15,514 bases of DNA from assembly GCA_041725875.1 (NCBI GenBank), contig JBGRQB010000097.1, positions 1-15,514 of the forward strand, in the 5' to 3' direction. The position numbers and the translations under genes are program-made. The notes beneath the pieces are model-generated. The model saw only the letters and a list, made by a program, of their open reading frames with translations. It had not been told where the DNA came from and did not search any database. Source of the DNA: JBGRQB01 sp041725875. GTDB lineage: Bacteria > Bacteroidota > Ignavibacteria > Ignavibacteriales > Melioribacteraceae. Shown here one piece after another: positions 9,001 to 15,514 of the stretch. Position 1 is the stretch's first letter. Each line of letters begins with the position of its first letter.

Positions 9001-9525
9001 GGAATTCAATTCGCGTTATTTACAGGAAGCAAAAAGCTTTTTTACGAAATGAAGAGAGAAGGTAATCTTGGTTTAAAAGACAAAAAACTTGTGAGTATAA
9101 TAAATCAATTGGAATGTTTGTTTGATATTGAAATATGTAAAAAGGTAACTGAACTTGATTCAAGTATTGGTGAAGTAATCTCAAGTGAAATGATTTTGAA
9201 TTGTATTAACTATAATCAAAATCTTTCTGAAAGAGAAACTCTTTTAAGAAAGTTTGATGATTTGTATAAAAAAGAACCAAATTACAAAAAATATTTTGCC
9301 GACATACTTTTTAATCAAGGCAAACATCAGGATGCTGAAGAAAGATATTCAGAACTTCACAAAGAATTTAGAGAAGATCCGGAGATATTTCTTAAATTAA
9401 TTGCAGTTAATTTCAATCTGGGAAATCGCGAAGAAATTATAAAATTACTTGATACAGGAATGGAATTGTATAAAAATTACCCGGCAGTGATTGAACAAAT
9501 TTCAAATATCAGGATGAAAATTTAA
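6019..9525 (+). CDS. TPR / GT9-like glycosyltransferase / SunS-type GT2 glycosyltransferase fusion
   Basis: A 1168-residue protein probably carrying two glycosyltransferase sites joined by TPR segments. Residues 1-215 are TPRs (for example Y-Y-N-L-G-S-L). About 215-510 is a GT-B, heptosyltransferase-like (GT9-like) module of the kind found in TPR-glycosyltransferases: W-x-G-E-D-L, then GEQGYGD at 258-264, DTSVAHLGG at 444-452 and a PDWRW segment. About 530-665 is helical TPR. A GT2 domain begins near 674, with IIKNEE 680-685, VDTGSTD 705-711, LDADER 752-757 and GRVHE 811-815; this pattern is typical of the GT2 family that includes the peptide S-glycosyltransferase SunS. The remainder to 1168 is TPR. 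ATG 6019 is the first start after an in-frame TGA at 6007; no good Shine-Dalgarno is seen (nearest GGAG is 28 nt upstream). Its TAA shares one base with the next ATG. Specificity is unknown. Confidence 0.92.
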   Translation: MNKIIDDYIVNNKLTKDELKYLDFLKEDLTNHQSNLEILKFFSQKGEFSTANKIFENSIPSIKNNPSLFYPIALIKMSLELNEEAYTYFLKYFESVNPDNEAKFNYGVLLGKLNKFDQAIEVFNGLKNEDPDNAKVFSRLGELYFKMQKFDKSEEAYKTSIQLDSKNADVYYNLGSLQERKRIFFSAIDYYSKSLQYNENHVQARWNRSLLYLREGNYIDGFKDFEVRLKRSEIIRNDLSYPDWQGEDLSGKTVLVYGEQGYGDFIQYSRFIKILKKKNVVVILEVKSEMLELAESIKGVDYFHLKDTQVKHKIDFKVALMSLPYFLDIDIYKLENDCPYIFPKEDRVSEIKQRFKNFKYKVGFVWTGNKWPPGNNIRHTKLSFFTELAEKFPEITFLSLQMSEDKQDIDDLTQSNVIDITDEIQNFNDTAAILKNLDLLITIDTSVAHLGGALGVNTWILLSQLPDWRWFPGKKYSLWYPGLKQYRQTPRGQWEELFKELKIDLAKKPYEWKGEFDFSHIELRIRNCIKENKRQEVSKLLERHPDVVTNNYKLCTRLGEFFYINNDIKNGQEYFEKSIEFKKVDFKSLYKYIVFLLREKNFNRSKELLEIAVDMFPAEAEFYYLKALQLHFMNKHQESMFYFEKGSSKTLKPFSSVEELKKTMENNLIKKTPKLTLSMIIKNEEKFLEDCLKSVVDLADEIVIVDTGSTDRSLEIAEKYSAKIFHFEWINNFAAARNYALQHSTGNWILYLDADERLTPESVSELKKVISTDKKRGIYCNVISYSKVAGNTNKMKYTRLFKNSDNIKFDGRVHEQIEKSLKQNGYTFLDSKIDIQHLGYDQNEEIYRQKAQRNLDLLLIDYNRDKKSYTAFQIGQTHIILGNSNESVKYFKEVLADPEIDSSYRLQAARFLGAYYCENNELELAVKFVEVGLKINPQHHLLNVVLAEIFLKNGNRENAEKYFLIAYETNRELLAGEINSTLDYAIESKRIILRGIQFALFTGSKKLFYEMKREGNLGLKDKKLVSIINQLECLFDIEICKKVTELDSSIGEVISSEMILNCINYNQNLSERETLLRKFDDLYKKEPNYKKYFADILFNQGKHQDAEERYSELHKEFREDPEIFLKLIAVNFNLGNREEIIKLLDTGMELYKNYPAVIEQISNIRMKI

Positions 9526-12428
9526 TGAACTTAAAGCAAGTAAATATAGAACTGGAAAAACTGCTTTCAGAAAACAAGTTTGCTGAATATGAAAATTTGA
9601 TTTATCAGGAATTGGACAATAGAAATTTGTATAATCATAAAGATGAAATTTTCCATTTGGGTAAATTACTTTGTGAGCTAAAGTTCAATCTCAAACAATA
9701 TGAAGAGCTCGAAACTATATTAGAAGAGTTAATCAGATTGTTCCCTGCAAAAAGTATTTTGGCTGGACAACTGGCATATTTATATTCCATTACAAATAAA
9801 AAAGAGGCAGCAGAAAAATTTTATACCAGAGCAATTGAATGTGAATTCTCTGAACCTGCTGTTGCTATAAACTATCTAAATTTTTTAAAGCAGGAAAATC
9901 GAATAGATGATCTTATAGATTTGGGAGAAAATTTGTTGTTAAATAAATTTTCTTCTACTGAGATATATTTTTTGCTGGGGAATATTTATAGAGAAAATCA
10001 CAAACTTCGTAAAGCTATATCAAGATATAAAAAAGGATTGGAGCTTGATCCTCAAAATGATTTGGCTTGGTACAACCTTGGGGTTGTTTATGCGCATACA
10101 GATAATTTTGATAAGGCTCTTAACTGTTATGAAAAATCTATTGAGATAAATTCTGACAATTATGATGCGCACTGGAATAAAGCTTTATTGCTTTTGACCA
10201 ACGGAGATTTTTCTAATGGGTGGAAAGAGTATGAATATCGGGCTGACAAAAAAGAAGTTTTTGAAAGAGTGGCCGAAAGTAAAATTTGGAAGGGAGAAAA
10301 TTTAGCAGATAAAACAATTTTAGTATTGTGGGAACAAGGTTTCGGAGATGCGCTACAGTTTTCAAGATTACTTTATGTGCTAAAACAGAAAGGTGCAAAA
10401 GTAATATTTGAGTGCAAAGAAAGACTTGCCGCTGTAATGTCGAATATGGAATTTATTGATGAAATTATTATTAAAGGAGAATCGATTAATTGTAGTTATG
10501 ACTACTGCATCCCTTTAATGAGCTTACCTTCGATGTTAAACATTTCTCAACAGGATCTGCCTGTTTTAAATTCATATTTATCAATGAATAATAAACCTAA
10601 ATTTGATTTTCTTGATCAAGATAAAATTAAAATCGGAATTTGCTGGCAGGGAAGTAAGGACAATATCTCTGATGAATATCGATCAACTTCTCACCGGAAT
10701 TTTTTAAGATTATGCGAAATACCGAATGTACAAATTGTGAGTCTGCAATATGGTTTAACCGATCAAGAAAAAACTAATTTTAATAAAAACGAAATTATAA
10801 TTTTTGAAGAAAATTTTGAAAAGACTGCTGAGCTAATTTCTTGTCTGGATATTGTTATTACTGTCGATACATCAATTACACATTTAGCCGGAGCAATCGG
10901 AACAGAAACTTGGACATTGTTAAGTTACAATTGTGACTGGCGATGGATGAGACATCGAAATGATTCGCCTTGGTATCCAGCGATGAAACTTATACGACAA
11001 AACAAAAAAAATAACTGGCACAGAGTTTTTACTGAAGTTGCTGCTTTGCTTTGGAAAAAAAATCTTAAAACTCATAAAGATGACCTCCAAACTGTGAAGT
11101 TGTTTCTTGAGTTTATCAAAAATCTTATTGATAATTCTGAATATGAATTTATTCCTGATCTTTTCAAAGAGTTTCAAGAAAGCAAATTTTTAACTCCTGA
11201 GTTACTAAATATTTCTGGTATTGCATTGGTTAAAAATGGCAACGTTGAAAATGGACTTGAGTTAATTGAAGAAGCATTAAAATCTGAACCAGAAAGTATT
11301 AATTTTTTATTGAATAAAGCACTGGTTCTTTTTGAAAAAGGTGATGGCGATAAAGCTTTAGAAATTTTTGAAAATATAAAAAACAGAACTCCGGATAATC
11401 CATCCCTCCATTACAATATGGGAGTTGGTAAACAAGAGTATGGATTTTATCAGGAAGCAAAGAAAGACTTTGAAAAAGCAATCGTGTTAAAAGAAAATTT
11501 TTCTGAAGCAATCTTTAACAAATCACTTGTTGATTTGAGAAACGAATTTTGGATAAGTGGTTTTACCGATTTTGAAGAAAGACGAAAAATATATTCTAAA
11601 AGATTTCGAGGTTATTCTATTCCTGAATGGACAGGCGAAGACCTCAGTAATAAATCACTCTTTGTTTATTCAGAAGAAGGTTTTGGAGATATAATACAAT
11701 TCTCAAGATTTTTGTTTCAGCTAAAAGAGAAGAAAATCAATATTGGATTTGAATGTAAACCGGAGTTATATTCTTTATTTAAGAACACAGATTGTTGCGA
11801 TAAATTATATAACTACGAAGTTGATGAAAAAGAAATTTTAAGTTATGATTATTATATCGAGCTGCTCAGTCTGCCATCATTATTAGTGAAAACTACAGAG
11901 GACATTCAATTAAAAAATTATTTGGATTTAGGAATTACTAAAGAAAATTTACTGGATAATAACAAATTAAATGTTGGTATTGTTTGGGAAGGAAATAAAG
12001 ATTTTCAATATTATAACAGAAAAAAATGTAATGTAATTGAACTTGTTGAAAATCTAAAAGTATTGGACGTGAATATTTTGAGTATGCAATTTGAACTGTC
12101 TGATCAAAAAATACAAAAGTATTTTGAATCCAATTCAATAGAAAATTATATTGAAGATGCGGAAGATTTTTATGATACGGCTTGTAAACTAAAACAACTT
12201 GATGTATTAGTTACAGTTGATACCGCAGTGGCTCATTTGGCAGGGATATTAAACGTTCCTTGTTTTGTAATGCTCCATAAAACTGCTGACTGGCGTTGGG
12301 GTAAAAGTGATAAAACAGTCTGGTATAAAAGTCTAAAACTTTTCAGACAAAATGAAAATGGGAATTGGCGGTCGGTCTTTACACAAATTAAAAATGAATT
12401 GAAAGAATTAACAGATAATAAACTATGA
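9525..12428 (+). CDS. Tandem TPR / GT9-like glycosyltransferase with two catalytic modules
   Basis: A 967-residue protein in which the same TPR plus GT9-like block occurs twice. Block 1: TPRs to about 230, then EQGFGD at 270-275, DTSITHLAG at 448-456 and CDWRW. Block 2: TPRs about 570-680, then EEGFGD at 717-722, DTAVAHLAG at 899-907 and ADWRW. Both resemble the GT9-like module in the gene before it. The D-T-[SA]-x-[AT]-H segment and the W-R-W segment are hallmarks of the heptosyltransferase-like C-terminal half. Block 2 differs at several otherwise shared positions (see findings), so it may have altered or reduced activity. The start overlaps the previous stop by one base (TAATG), with AGGA at 9511-9514; the stop overlaps the next start (ATGA). 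Coupled translation and equal dosage are likely. No signal or membrane segment is seen. Donor and acceptor are unknown. Confidence 0.92.
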   Translation: MNLKQVNIELEKLLSENKFAEYENLIYQELDNRNLYNHKDEIFHLGKLLCELKFNLKQYEELETILEELIRLFPAKSILAGQLAYLYSITNKKEAAEKFYTRAIECEFSEPAVAINYLNFLKQENRIDDLIDLGENLLLNKFSSTEIYFLLGNIYRENHKLRKAISRYKKGLELDPQNDLAWYNLGVVYAHTDNFDKALNCYEKSIEINSDNYDAHWNKALLLLTNGDFSNGWKEYEYRADKKEVFERVAESKIWKGENLADKTILVLWEQGFGDALQFSRLLYVLKQKGAKVIFECKERLAAVMSNMEFIDEIIIKGESINCSYDYCIPLMSLPSMLNISQQDLPVLNSYLSMNNKPKFDFLDQDKIKIGICWQGSKDNISDEYRSTSHRNFLRLCEIPNVQIVSLQYGLTDQEKTNFNKNEIIIFEENFEKTAELISCLDIVITVDTSITHLAGAIGTETWTLLSYNCDWRWMRHRNDSPWYPAMKLIRQNKKNNWHRVFTEVAALLWKKNLKTHKDDLQTVKLFLEFIKNLIDNSEYEFIPDLFKEFQESKFLTPELLNISGIALVKNGNVENGLELIEEALKSEPESINFLLNKALVLFEKGDGDKALEIFENIKNRTPDNPSLHYNMGVGKQEYGFYQEAKKDFEKAIVLKENFSEAIFNKSLVDLRNEFWISGFTDFEERRKIYSKRFRGYSIPEWTGEDLSNKSLFVYSEEGFGDIIQFSRFLFQLKEKKINIGFECKPELYSLFKNTDCCDKLYNYEVDEKEILSYDYYIELLSLPSLLVKTTEDIQLKNYLDLGITKENLLDNNKLNVGIVWEGNKDFQYYNRKKCNVIELVENLKVLDVNILSMQFELSDQKIQKYFESNSIENYIEDAEDFYDTACKLKQLDVLVTVDTAVAHLAGILNVPCFVMLHKTADWRWGKSDKTVWYKSLKLFRQNENGNWRSVFTQIKNELKELTDNKL

Positions 12429-14179
12429 TAAAAAATAATTTTAATATTTCCGGCAAAACAAATATTGTAACTGAAAAAGGATTACAGAGATTTGTTGATT
12501 TTTTAGAAAATAGGCAATATGAAGCTTATCCTGAAACTCCTATGGATTATCATACTCAGATTAGTGATCATATGTTAGATTATTTGCTAAATAAATATCT
12601 GTCGTCAAAACCAGCCCAGATTTTAGATGTTGGATGTGGACAGGGATTGGCGATTAGGAAATTTATGGAAGCCAAATTAGATGTAACAGGTATCACGTTA
12701 AATGAAGAAGATTATGAAATTTGTAAATCACAAAATTATAATGTTTATCAAATGGATCAATCGTTTCTTGAGTTTGAAGATAATTCCTTTGATATCATTT
12801 GGGCGAGACATGTTCTTGAGCACAGCTTATTTCCATTGTACACCTTGATAGAATTTTCTCGAGTTTTAAAAGATGGCGGCTTGATTTATATTGAATTACC
12901 GTTGCCAGGACAACCAACTAAACAGGAAACAAACCCTAACCATTATTCAATTTTCTCAGTTGAAGTTTGGAGGGAGGTTTTTAAAAAAGCCGGTCTAAAG
13001 GCAATCGAAGAAAAAGAAATAAAAATACAACATAAGTTTGATGAAGAAATTCGTGATGAAAAATATCAGGCATTTTTTCTTGAACAAACTGAAACTATTA
13101 ATAAAAAAATTATTGAAGAAACAATCTATCTTGCTTTATCAAAAGGAGAAAACTTTGGCTGGGGAGTTTGCAGTAAATATTTAAATGCTGAGTTTCCTAA
13201 GATACATGCCAGAACAAAAATTTGGGATTTCCAAAAAGATGAAAGGGAAACAAATCTTGTTGAAGGAAAAGTTTTTCATGCTCTGACAGGATTAGAATTT
13301 TTTAGCTTATCAAAGATCAGAGGAACAGAAAACTACGGTTACACTTTTTTTGAAAATGAGTTAAATGATTTATCTGTCAAGAATGCAAAAAATTATGAAC
13401 TTGTAATAGGCGGTTCAACCTGGTGCAAAGAAAAAATGCTTGAAAGAGGAATCACAAATACTGACGTCCTTTTACAGGGAATCGATCCGGAGATTTTTTA
13501 TCCGGTTGAAGAAAAAAAAGATGAAAATATGTTTGTGATTTTTTCAGGTGGAAAGTTTGAACTGCGTAAAGGGCAGGATATAGTTTTAAAAGCTGTAAAA
13601 ATTTTGCAGGAAAAGTATGATGATATTGTTCTGATGAATGCCTGGTATAATATGTGGCCTGCTTCAATTGCCGATATGAAATATTCCAAACATATTGATC
13701 TGTATCTTGCGGGAGATAATTGGACACAAATTATGAGATCTCTGTACGAAGCAAATAAAATGGATCAAAGTAAAATTTTTACTTTTGAATTGATTAATAA
13801 TAGAAGTCTGCGTGAACTTTACGCAAAAACAGATTTGGGGCTCTTTCCAAACAGATGTGAAGGCGGAACCAATTTGGTGTTAATGGAATATATGGCTTGC
13901 GGCAAACCTGTTGTTGCATCCAATGCTACCGGACATACAGATATACTCACTAATGAAAACTCACTTATGCTCAATCAATTCTCGGAATGTAAAATTCATA
14001 AGGAAGGAAAACTATGGGCTGATTGGGTAGAACCTTCTTTGGATGAAGTAATTGCGCAGATAGAGTTTGCATATCATAACAGAGAAAAAATAAAATCGAT
14101 TGGAAAAAAAGCAGGGGAAGATCTCAAAAAATTCACCTGGGAAGAAACAGCAAAATCTTTATACGGAATGTTAAAATAG
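12425..14179 (+). CDS. Methyltransferase / GT4 glycosyltransferase fusion
   Basis: A 584-residue bifunctional protein. Residues about 40-200 form a class I SAM methyltransferase: LDVGCGQG 67-74 binds SAM, and HVLEH at 129-133 matches the usual motif of small-molecule and sugar O-methyltransferases. Residues about 235-584 form a GT-B enzyme of the GT4 type: glycine-rich GWG at 245-247, the nucleotide-site segment SGGKFELRKGQ at 374-384, and the donor-binding acid pair E479/E488 in E-G-G-T-N-L-V-L-M-E, followed by A-C-G-K-P-V. The spacing is E-x8-E rather than the common E-x7-E. The N-terminal half of the GT-B fold is compact, about 115 residues. ATG 12425 overlaps the upstream TGA by 4 nt with no clear ribosome binding site, consistent with translational coupling. 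It is the last gene of the operon. It may methylate and extend the same glycan; that link is inferred. Confidence 0.92.
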   Translation: MIKNNFNISGKTNIVTEKGLQRFVDFLENRQYEAYPETPMDYHTQISDHMLDYLLNKYLSSKPAQILDVGCGQGLAIRKFMEAKLDVTGITLNEEDYEICKSQNYNVYQMDQSFLEFEDNSFDIIWARHVLEHSLFPLYTLIEFSRVLKDGGLIYIELPLPGQPTKQETNPNHYSIFSVEVWREVFKKAGLKAIEEKEIKIQHKFDEEIRDEKYQAFFLEQTETINKKIIEETIYLALSKGENFGWGVCSKYLNAEFPKIHARTKIWDFQKDERETNLVEGKVFHALTGLEFFSLSKIRGTENYGYTFFENELNDLSVKNAKNYELVIGGSTWCKEKMLERGITNTDVLLQGIDPEIFYPVEEKKDENMFVIFSGGKFELRKGQDIVLKAVKILQEKYDDIVLMNAWYNMWPASIADMKYSKHIDLYLAGDNWTQIMRSLYEANKMDQSKIFTFELINNRSLRELYAKTDLGLFPNRCEGGTNLVLMEYMACGKPVVASNATGHTDILTNENSLMLNQFSECKIHKEGKLWADWVEPSLDEVIAQIEFAYHNREKIKSIGKKAGEDLKKFTWEETAKSLYGMLK

Positions 14180-14181
14180 AA

Positions 14182-14203
14182 AAAGCACGCTTAAGCGTGC
14201 TTT
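14182..14203. terminator. Bidirectional intrinsic terminator between convergent genes
   Basis: AAAGCACGC (14182-14190) and GCGTGCTTT (14195-14203) form a perfect 9-bp stem around TTAA, itself self-complementary. It starts 3 nt after the TAG of the plus-strand operon and lies 3 nt beyond the stop of the minus-strand gene. Read on the minus strand the stem runs into five T; on the plus strand it is followed by an AT-rich TTTAATTT. It can therefore stop transcription arriving from both sides. Confidence 0.9.
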
Positions 14204-14206
14204 AAT

Positions 14207-15202
14207 TTATTCGAGTGTTTTTAATACTTCTTTTGCTTCTTCAAACTCAGGGTTTTCTTTAAGTGCTTCACTTAAAAATCGTTTCGCGGCATCAGGGTAA
14301 TTTCTTGCTAAAGAAAAATTCCCCAGAATTAGAAACGGCCATTGAGATCCTTTATATTGCTCAATTATTAACTGAAAGTTTTTTTCTCTAAGATCATCTT
14401 CTACATCTTTGTTGAAGATAAAATCAGAAAGTTGTTTTATAACAATCTTACTTAATAAAAATTCGTGAATATTTTGTTTTGCAAACTCAAGATGATAAGA
14501 ATACCATTTTTTATGAAAGTAAGACGAATTCTTTTTATGAATTTCATCAAGTGTTAATTCACTTTCCATAAATTTAATTTTTTTCATAGAAAGTATAGAT
14601 CCGCCGAACTGATGATCGTAACCTGTTACGGGTACAATATATGCCCGAAGGTGTTTTTCTTTTATCTGAAATCCGAAGTCCCACTCTTCATAATAGCAAG
14701 GTGTGAAATTATTTTCAAACTTCAGAATCCCATTGTGAAAATGACTTGTTTTTATCGCAAAGTAAAATCCCGAGATAGCATCAATTTCAATTGGATCGGC
14801 AAATTCACCTTTATCAAAATAAAGATGATCATCCAAAGTAAAAAAGTTATTAAAAGAACCTTGAGGTCCCACCCAGGCTGCATCAGGCAATCTGATTAAG
14901 GCATCTTCAAGTTCTTCCACACTCTCCTTTGTAATATGCAGATCTGCATTTAACACAAATGTAACCGGAGTCTGAGACATATCGATACCAATATTCCAGG
15001 CTCTTGCTACACCTAGGTTGTGACTCATTATACTGTAATAATCTATTCTCGGATGATCTTTTAATTCTTCAGCAACATCTTTTGAATTAAAAATAACAAT
15101 AACAGTTCCTTCAATGTTTTCAAGATCGTTCAGAAGTGTTTTGATATTGTAAGAACTTTTGGGAGAATAATCGAGAACCGGAATTACAAAGCTGCGTTTC
15201 AA
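14207..15202 (-). CDS. GT2-family glycosyltransferase with TPR-like tail, TTG start
   Basis: A 331-residue, probably cytoplasmic, single-domain GT-A enzyme. The chain opens directly with the first Rossmann strand (R-S-F-V-I-P-V-L-D). NADLH at 85-89 takes the place of the D-x-D metal site, and YYEEWDFG at 170-177 matches the acidic acceptor/base segment of rhamnosyltransferase-like GT2 enzymes. The usual V-D-N-x-S segment is altered to V-I-F-N-S-K. Residues 287-331 form one TPR-like helix pair, matching the TPR theme of its neighbours. The reading frame is closed upstream by a TGA 21 nt before the TTG, and no ATG or GTG is available in that interval, so TTG 15202 is the only reasonable start unless the frame is shifted. 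It lacks its own Shine-Dalgarno; a short leader frame overlaps it. It is transcribed towards the operon and shares its terminator. Confidence 0.88.
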   Translation of the reverse strand: MKRSFVIPVLDYSPKSSYNIKTLLNDLENIEGTVIVIFNSKDVAEELKDHPRIDYYSIMSHNLGVARAWNIGIDMSQTPVTFVLNADLHITKESVEELEDALIRLPDAAWVGPQGSFNNFFTLDDHLYFDKGEFADPIEIDAISGFYFAIKTSHFHNGILKFENNFTPCYYEEWDFGFQIKEKHLRAYIVPVTGYDHQFGGSILSMKKIKFMESELTLDEIHKKNSSYFHKKWYSYHLEFAKQNIHEFLLSKIVIKQLSDFIFNKDVEDDLREKNFQLIIEQYKGSQWPFLILGNFSLARNYPDAAKRFLSEALKENPEFEEAKEVLKTLE

Positions 15203-15240
15203 TTTATTAATTTCATTTCACAAGTAGAATAAACTCCCAT
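15199..15240 (-). CDS. Possible 13-codon leader ORF overlapping the TTG start
   Basis: On the minus strand an ATG at 15240 opens a frame encoding MGVYSTCEMKLIN and closes at a TGA (15201-15199). The TGA shares two bases with the TTG start of the glycosyltransferase gene. It has the best Shine-Dalgarno match I found in the window. It may be a leader peptide that delivers ribosomes to the weak TTG start by termination-reinitiation, or the true N-terminus separated by a one-base shift (natural, programmed or a sequencing error). The sequence alone does not decide between these. Confidence 0.4.
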   Translation of the reverse strand: MGVYSTCEMKLIN

Positions 15241-15244
15241 ACGG

Positions 15245-15252
15245 ATCTCCTT
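15245..15252 (-). promoter_or_regulatory. Strong Shine-Dalgarno (AAGGAGAT) before the leader ATG
   Basis: AAGGAGAT on the minus strand is a near-perfect anti-16S match, with 6 nt between AAGGAG and the ATG at 15240. It belongs to the leader frame, not to the TTG of the annotated gene 38 nt further downstream, and so bears directly on where translation begins. A run of six G lies just upstream of it. Confidence 0.65.
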
Positions 15253-15278
15253 CCCCCCTTTTTGTCTACTACATAATT

Positions 15279-15284
15279 ATTATA
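15279..15284 (-). promoter_or_regulatory. Candidate -10 box for the minus-strand glycosyltransferase gene
   Basis: An exact TATAAT on the minus strand lies 38 nt upstream of the leader ATG. The upstream hexamer at usual spacing is poor (GTGGAT at 17 nt); TTGTGG occurs at 19 nt. The position is sensible for a short 5' leader, but the -35 match is weak. Confidence 0.35.
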
Positions 15285-15514
15285 CCTCCAATAACCAGAT
15301 AATCCACAATGACATTGCTTCTTTGACCATCGTATCCTGCGTTGTCTTTGATGCACACTCTAAAGTGAGTGTTTGTGACTTCCTTTGAAGGGAGTTAAAT
15401 ATGTAAATGTTAAAAATAAGATTTTTAAGCATATTTTGGACCTAGCAAAATGGAAGATGTTCAATTATTAGGGAATGACACGAAATGTACAATTTTTGAG
15501 CATGCACATACACA

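Larger units (their letters stand above)
15203..15514. other. Right-edge region without a recognisable gene
   Basis: These 312 bases hold the leader ORF, its Shine-Dalgarno and a candidate -10 box on the minus strand, and otherwise nothing I recognise. There is a short inverted repeat ACACTC/GAGTGT (about 15356-15373). On the plus strand GGGAG is followed by ATGTAA at 15401-15406, a 12-codon frame (15407-15445), and then a frame from ATG 15450 that stays open to the window end (21 codons, beginning MEDVQLLGND). That last frame could be the start of a divergent gene but is too short to identify. I see no tRNA, rRNA, insertion-sequence ends or CRISPR repeats. Confidence 0.5.

Noticed and set aside
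13452..13727. Two overlapping minus-strand open frames within the GT4 domain region
   Set aside because: They are opposite the SGGKFELRKGQ nucleotide-site segment of the real gene and have no start context or motif of their own.
14612..14899. Plus-strand open frame of 95 codons inside the minus-strand glycosyltransferase gene
   Set aside because: It is antisense to the conserved GT2 motifs (NADLH and YYEEWDFG lie on the other strand) and shows no family resemblance.
15310..15345. Small minus-strand frame encoding MVKEAMSLWIIWLLEV upstream of the TATAAT
   Set aside because: It is only 16 residues, with a modest AGGA before it, and its stop overlaps the candidate -10 box. It cannot be told from chance in AT-rich DNA.
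1..15514. Flagellin glycosylation locus as a firm call
   Set aside because: The enzyme types fit, but no flagellin, flagellar or pseudaminic/legionaminic acid synthesis gene lies in the window, so it stays a hypothesis.

Overview
The window is AT-rich bacterial DNA (about 30% G+C by eye), densely coding, and uses all three stop codons of the standard code. It carries almost nothing but very large glycosyltransferase and tetratricopeptide (TPR) proteins. The low G+C, the giant fused enzymes and the TPR-rich style would fit Ignavibacteria or another Bacteroidota/Chlorobi-group lineage. No taxonomic marker gene is present, so this placement is a guess.

Layout: (1) nt 2-3544, a gene cut by the left edge, encoding one chain with the tail of a GT4-type domain, three GT2 (GT-A) domains, a class I methyltransferase and a short helical tail. 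(2) A 263-nt spacer before the preferred next start, with a long perfect hairpin just after the first gene. (3) nt 3808-5895, a 695-residue TPR protein built of five repeated units of about 130-146 residues. (4) A spacer with a U-tract terminator ending only 31 nt before the next gene. (5) nt 6019-14179, three overlapping genes (1-nt and 4-nt overlaps): TPR/GT9-like/TPR/GT2/TPR, then TPR/GT9-like/TPR/GT9-like, then methyltransferase/GT4. (6) A bidirectional terminator. (7) nt 14207-15202 on the minus strand, a convergent single GT2 with a TPR-like tail, beginning at TTG and preceded by a 13-codon leader frame with a strong ribosome binding site. (8) About 310 nt of right-edge sequence with no recognisable gene.

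Together the genes look like a dedicated glycan-building locus: about ten glycosyltransferase domains of three fold families, two methyltransferases that could decorate or cap a glycan, and TPR segments attached to most of the enzymes plus one free-standing TPR protein. I see no obvious membrane segments, flippase, polymerase, ABC exporter, lipid-carrier initiating transferase or nucleotide-sugar synthesis gene. A cytoplasmic process, such as stepwise protein (for example flagellin or surface-protein) O-glycosylation, is therefore more likely than a classical O-antigen cluster. The acceptor and sugars cannot be read from the sequence.

The most unusual points are the multi-enzyme chain at the left, the three related GT9-like modules spread over two adjacent genes with one divergent copy, the five-unit TPR protein with near-identical DNA repeats, the terminator crowded against the operon start, and the leader frame overlapping the TTG start of the last gene.
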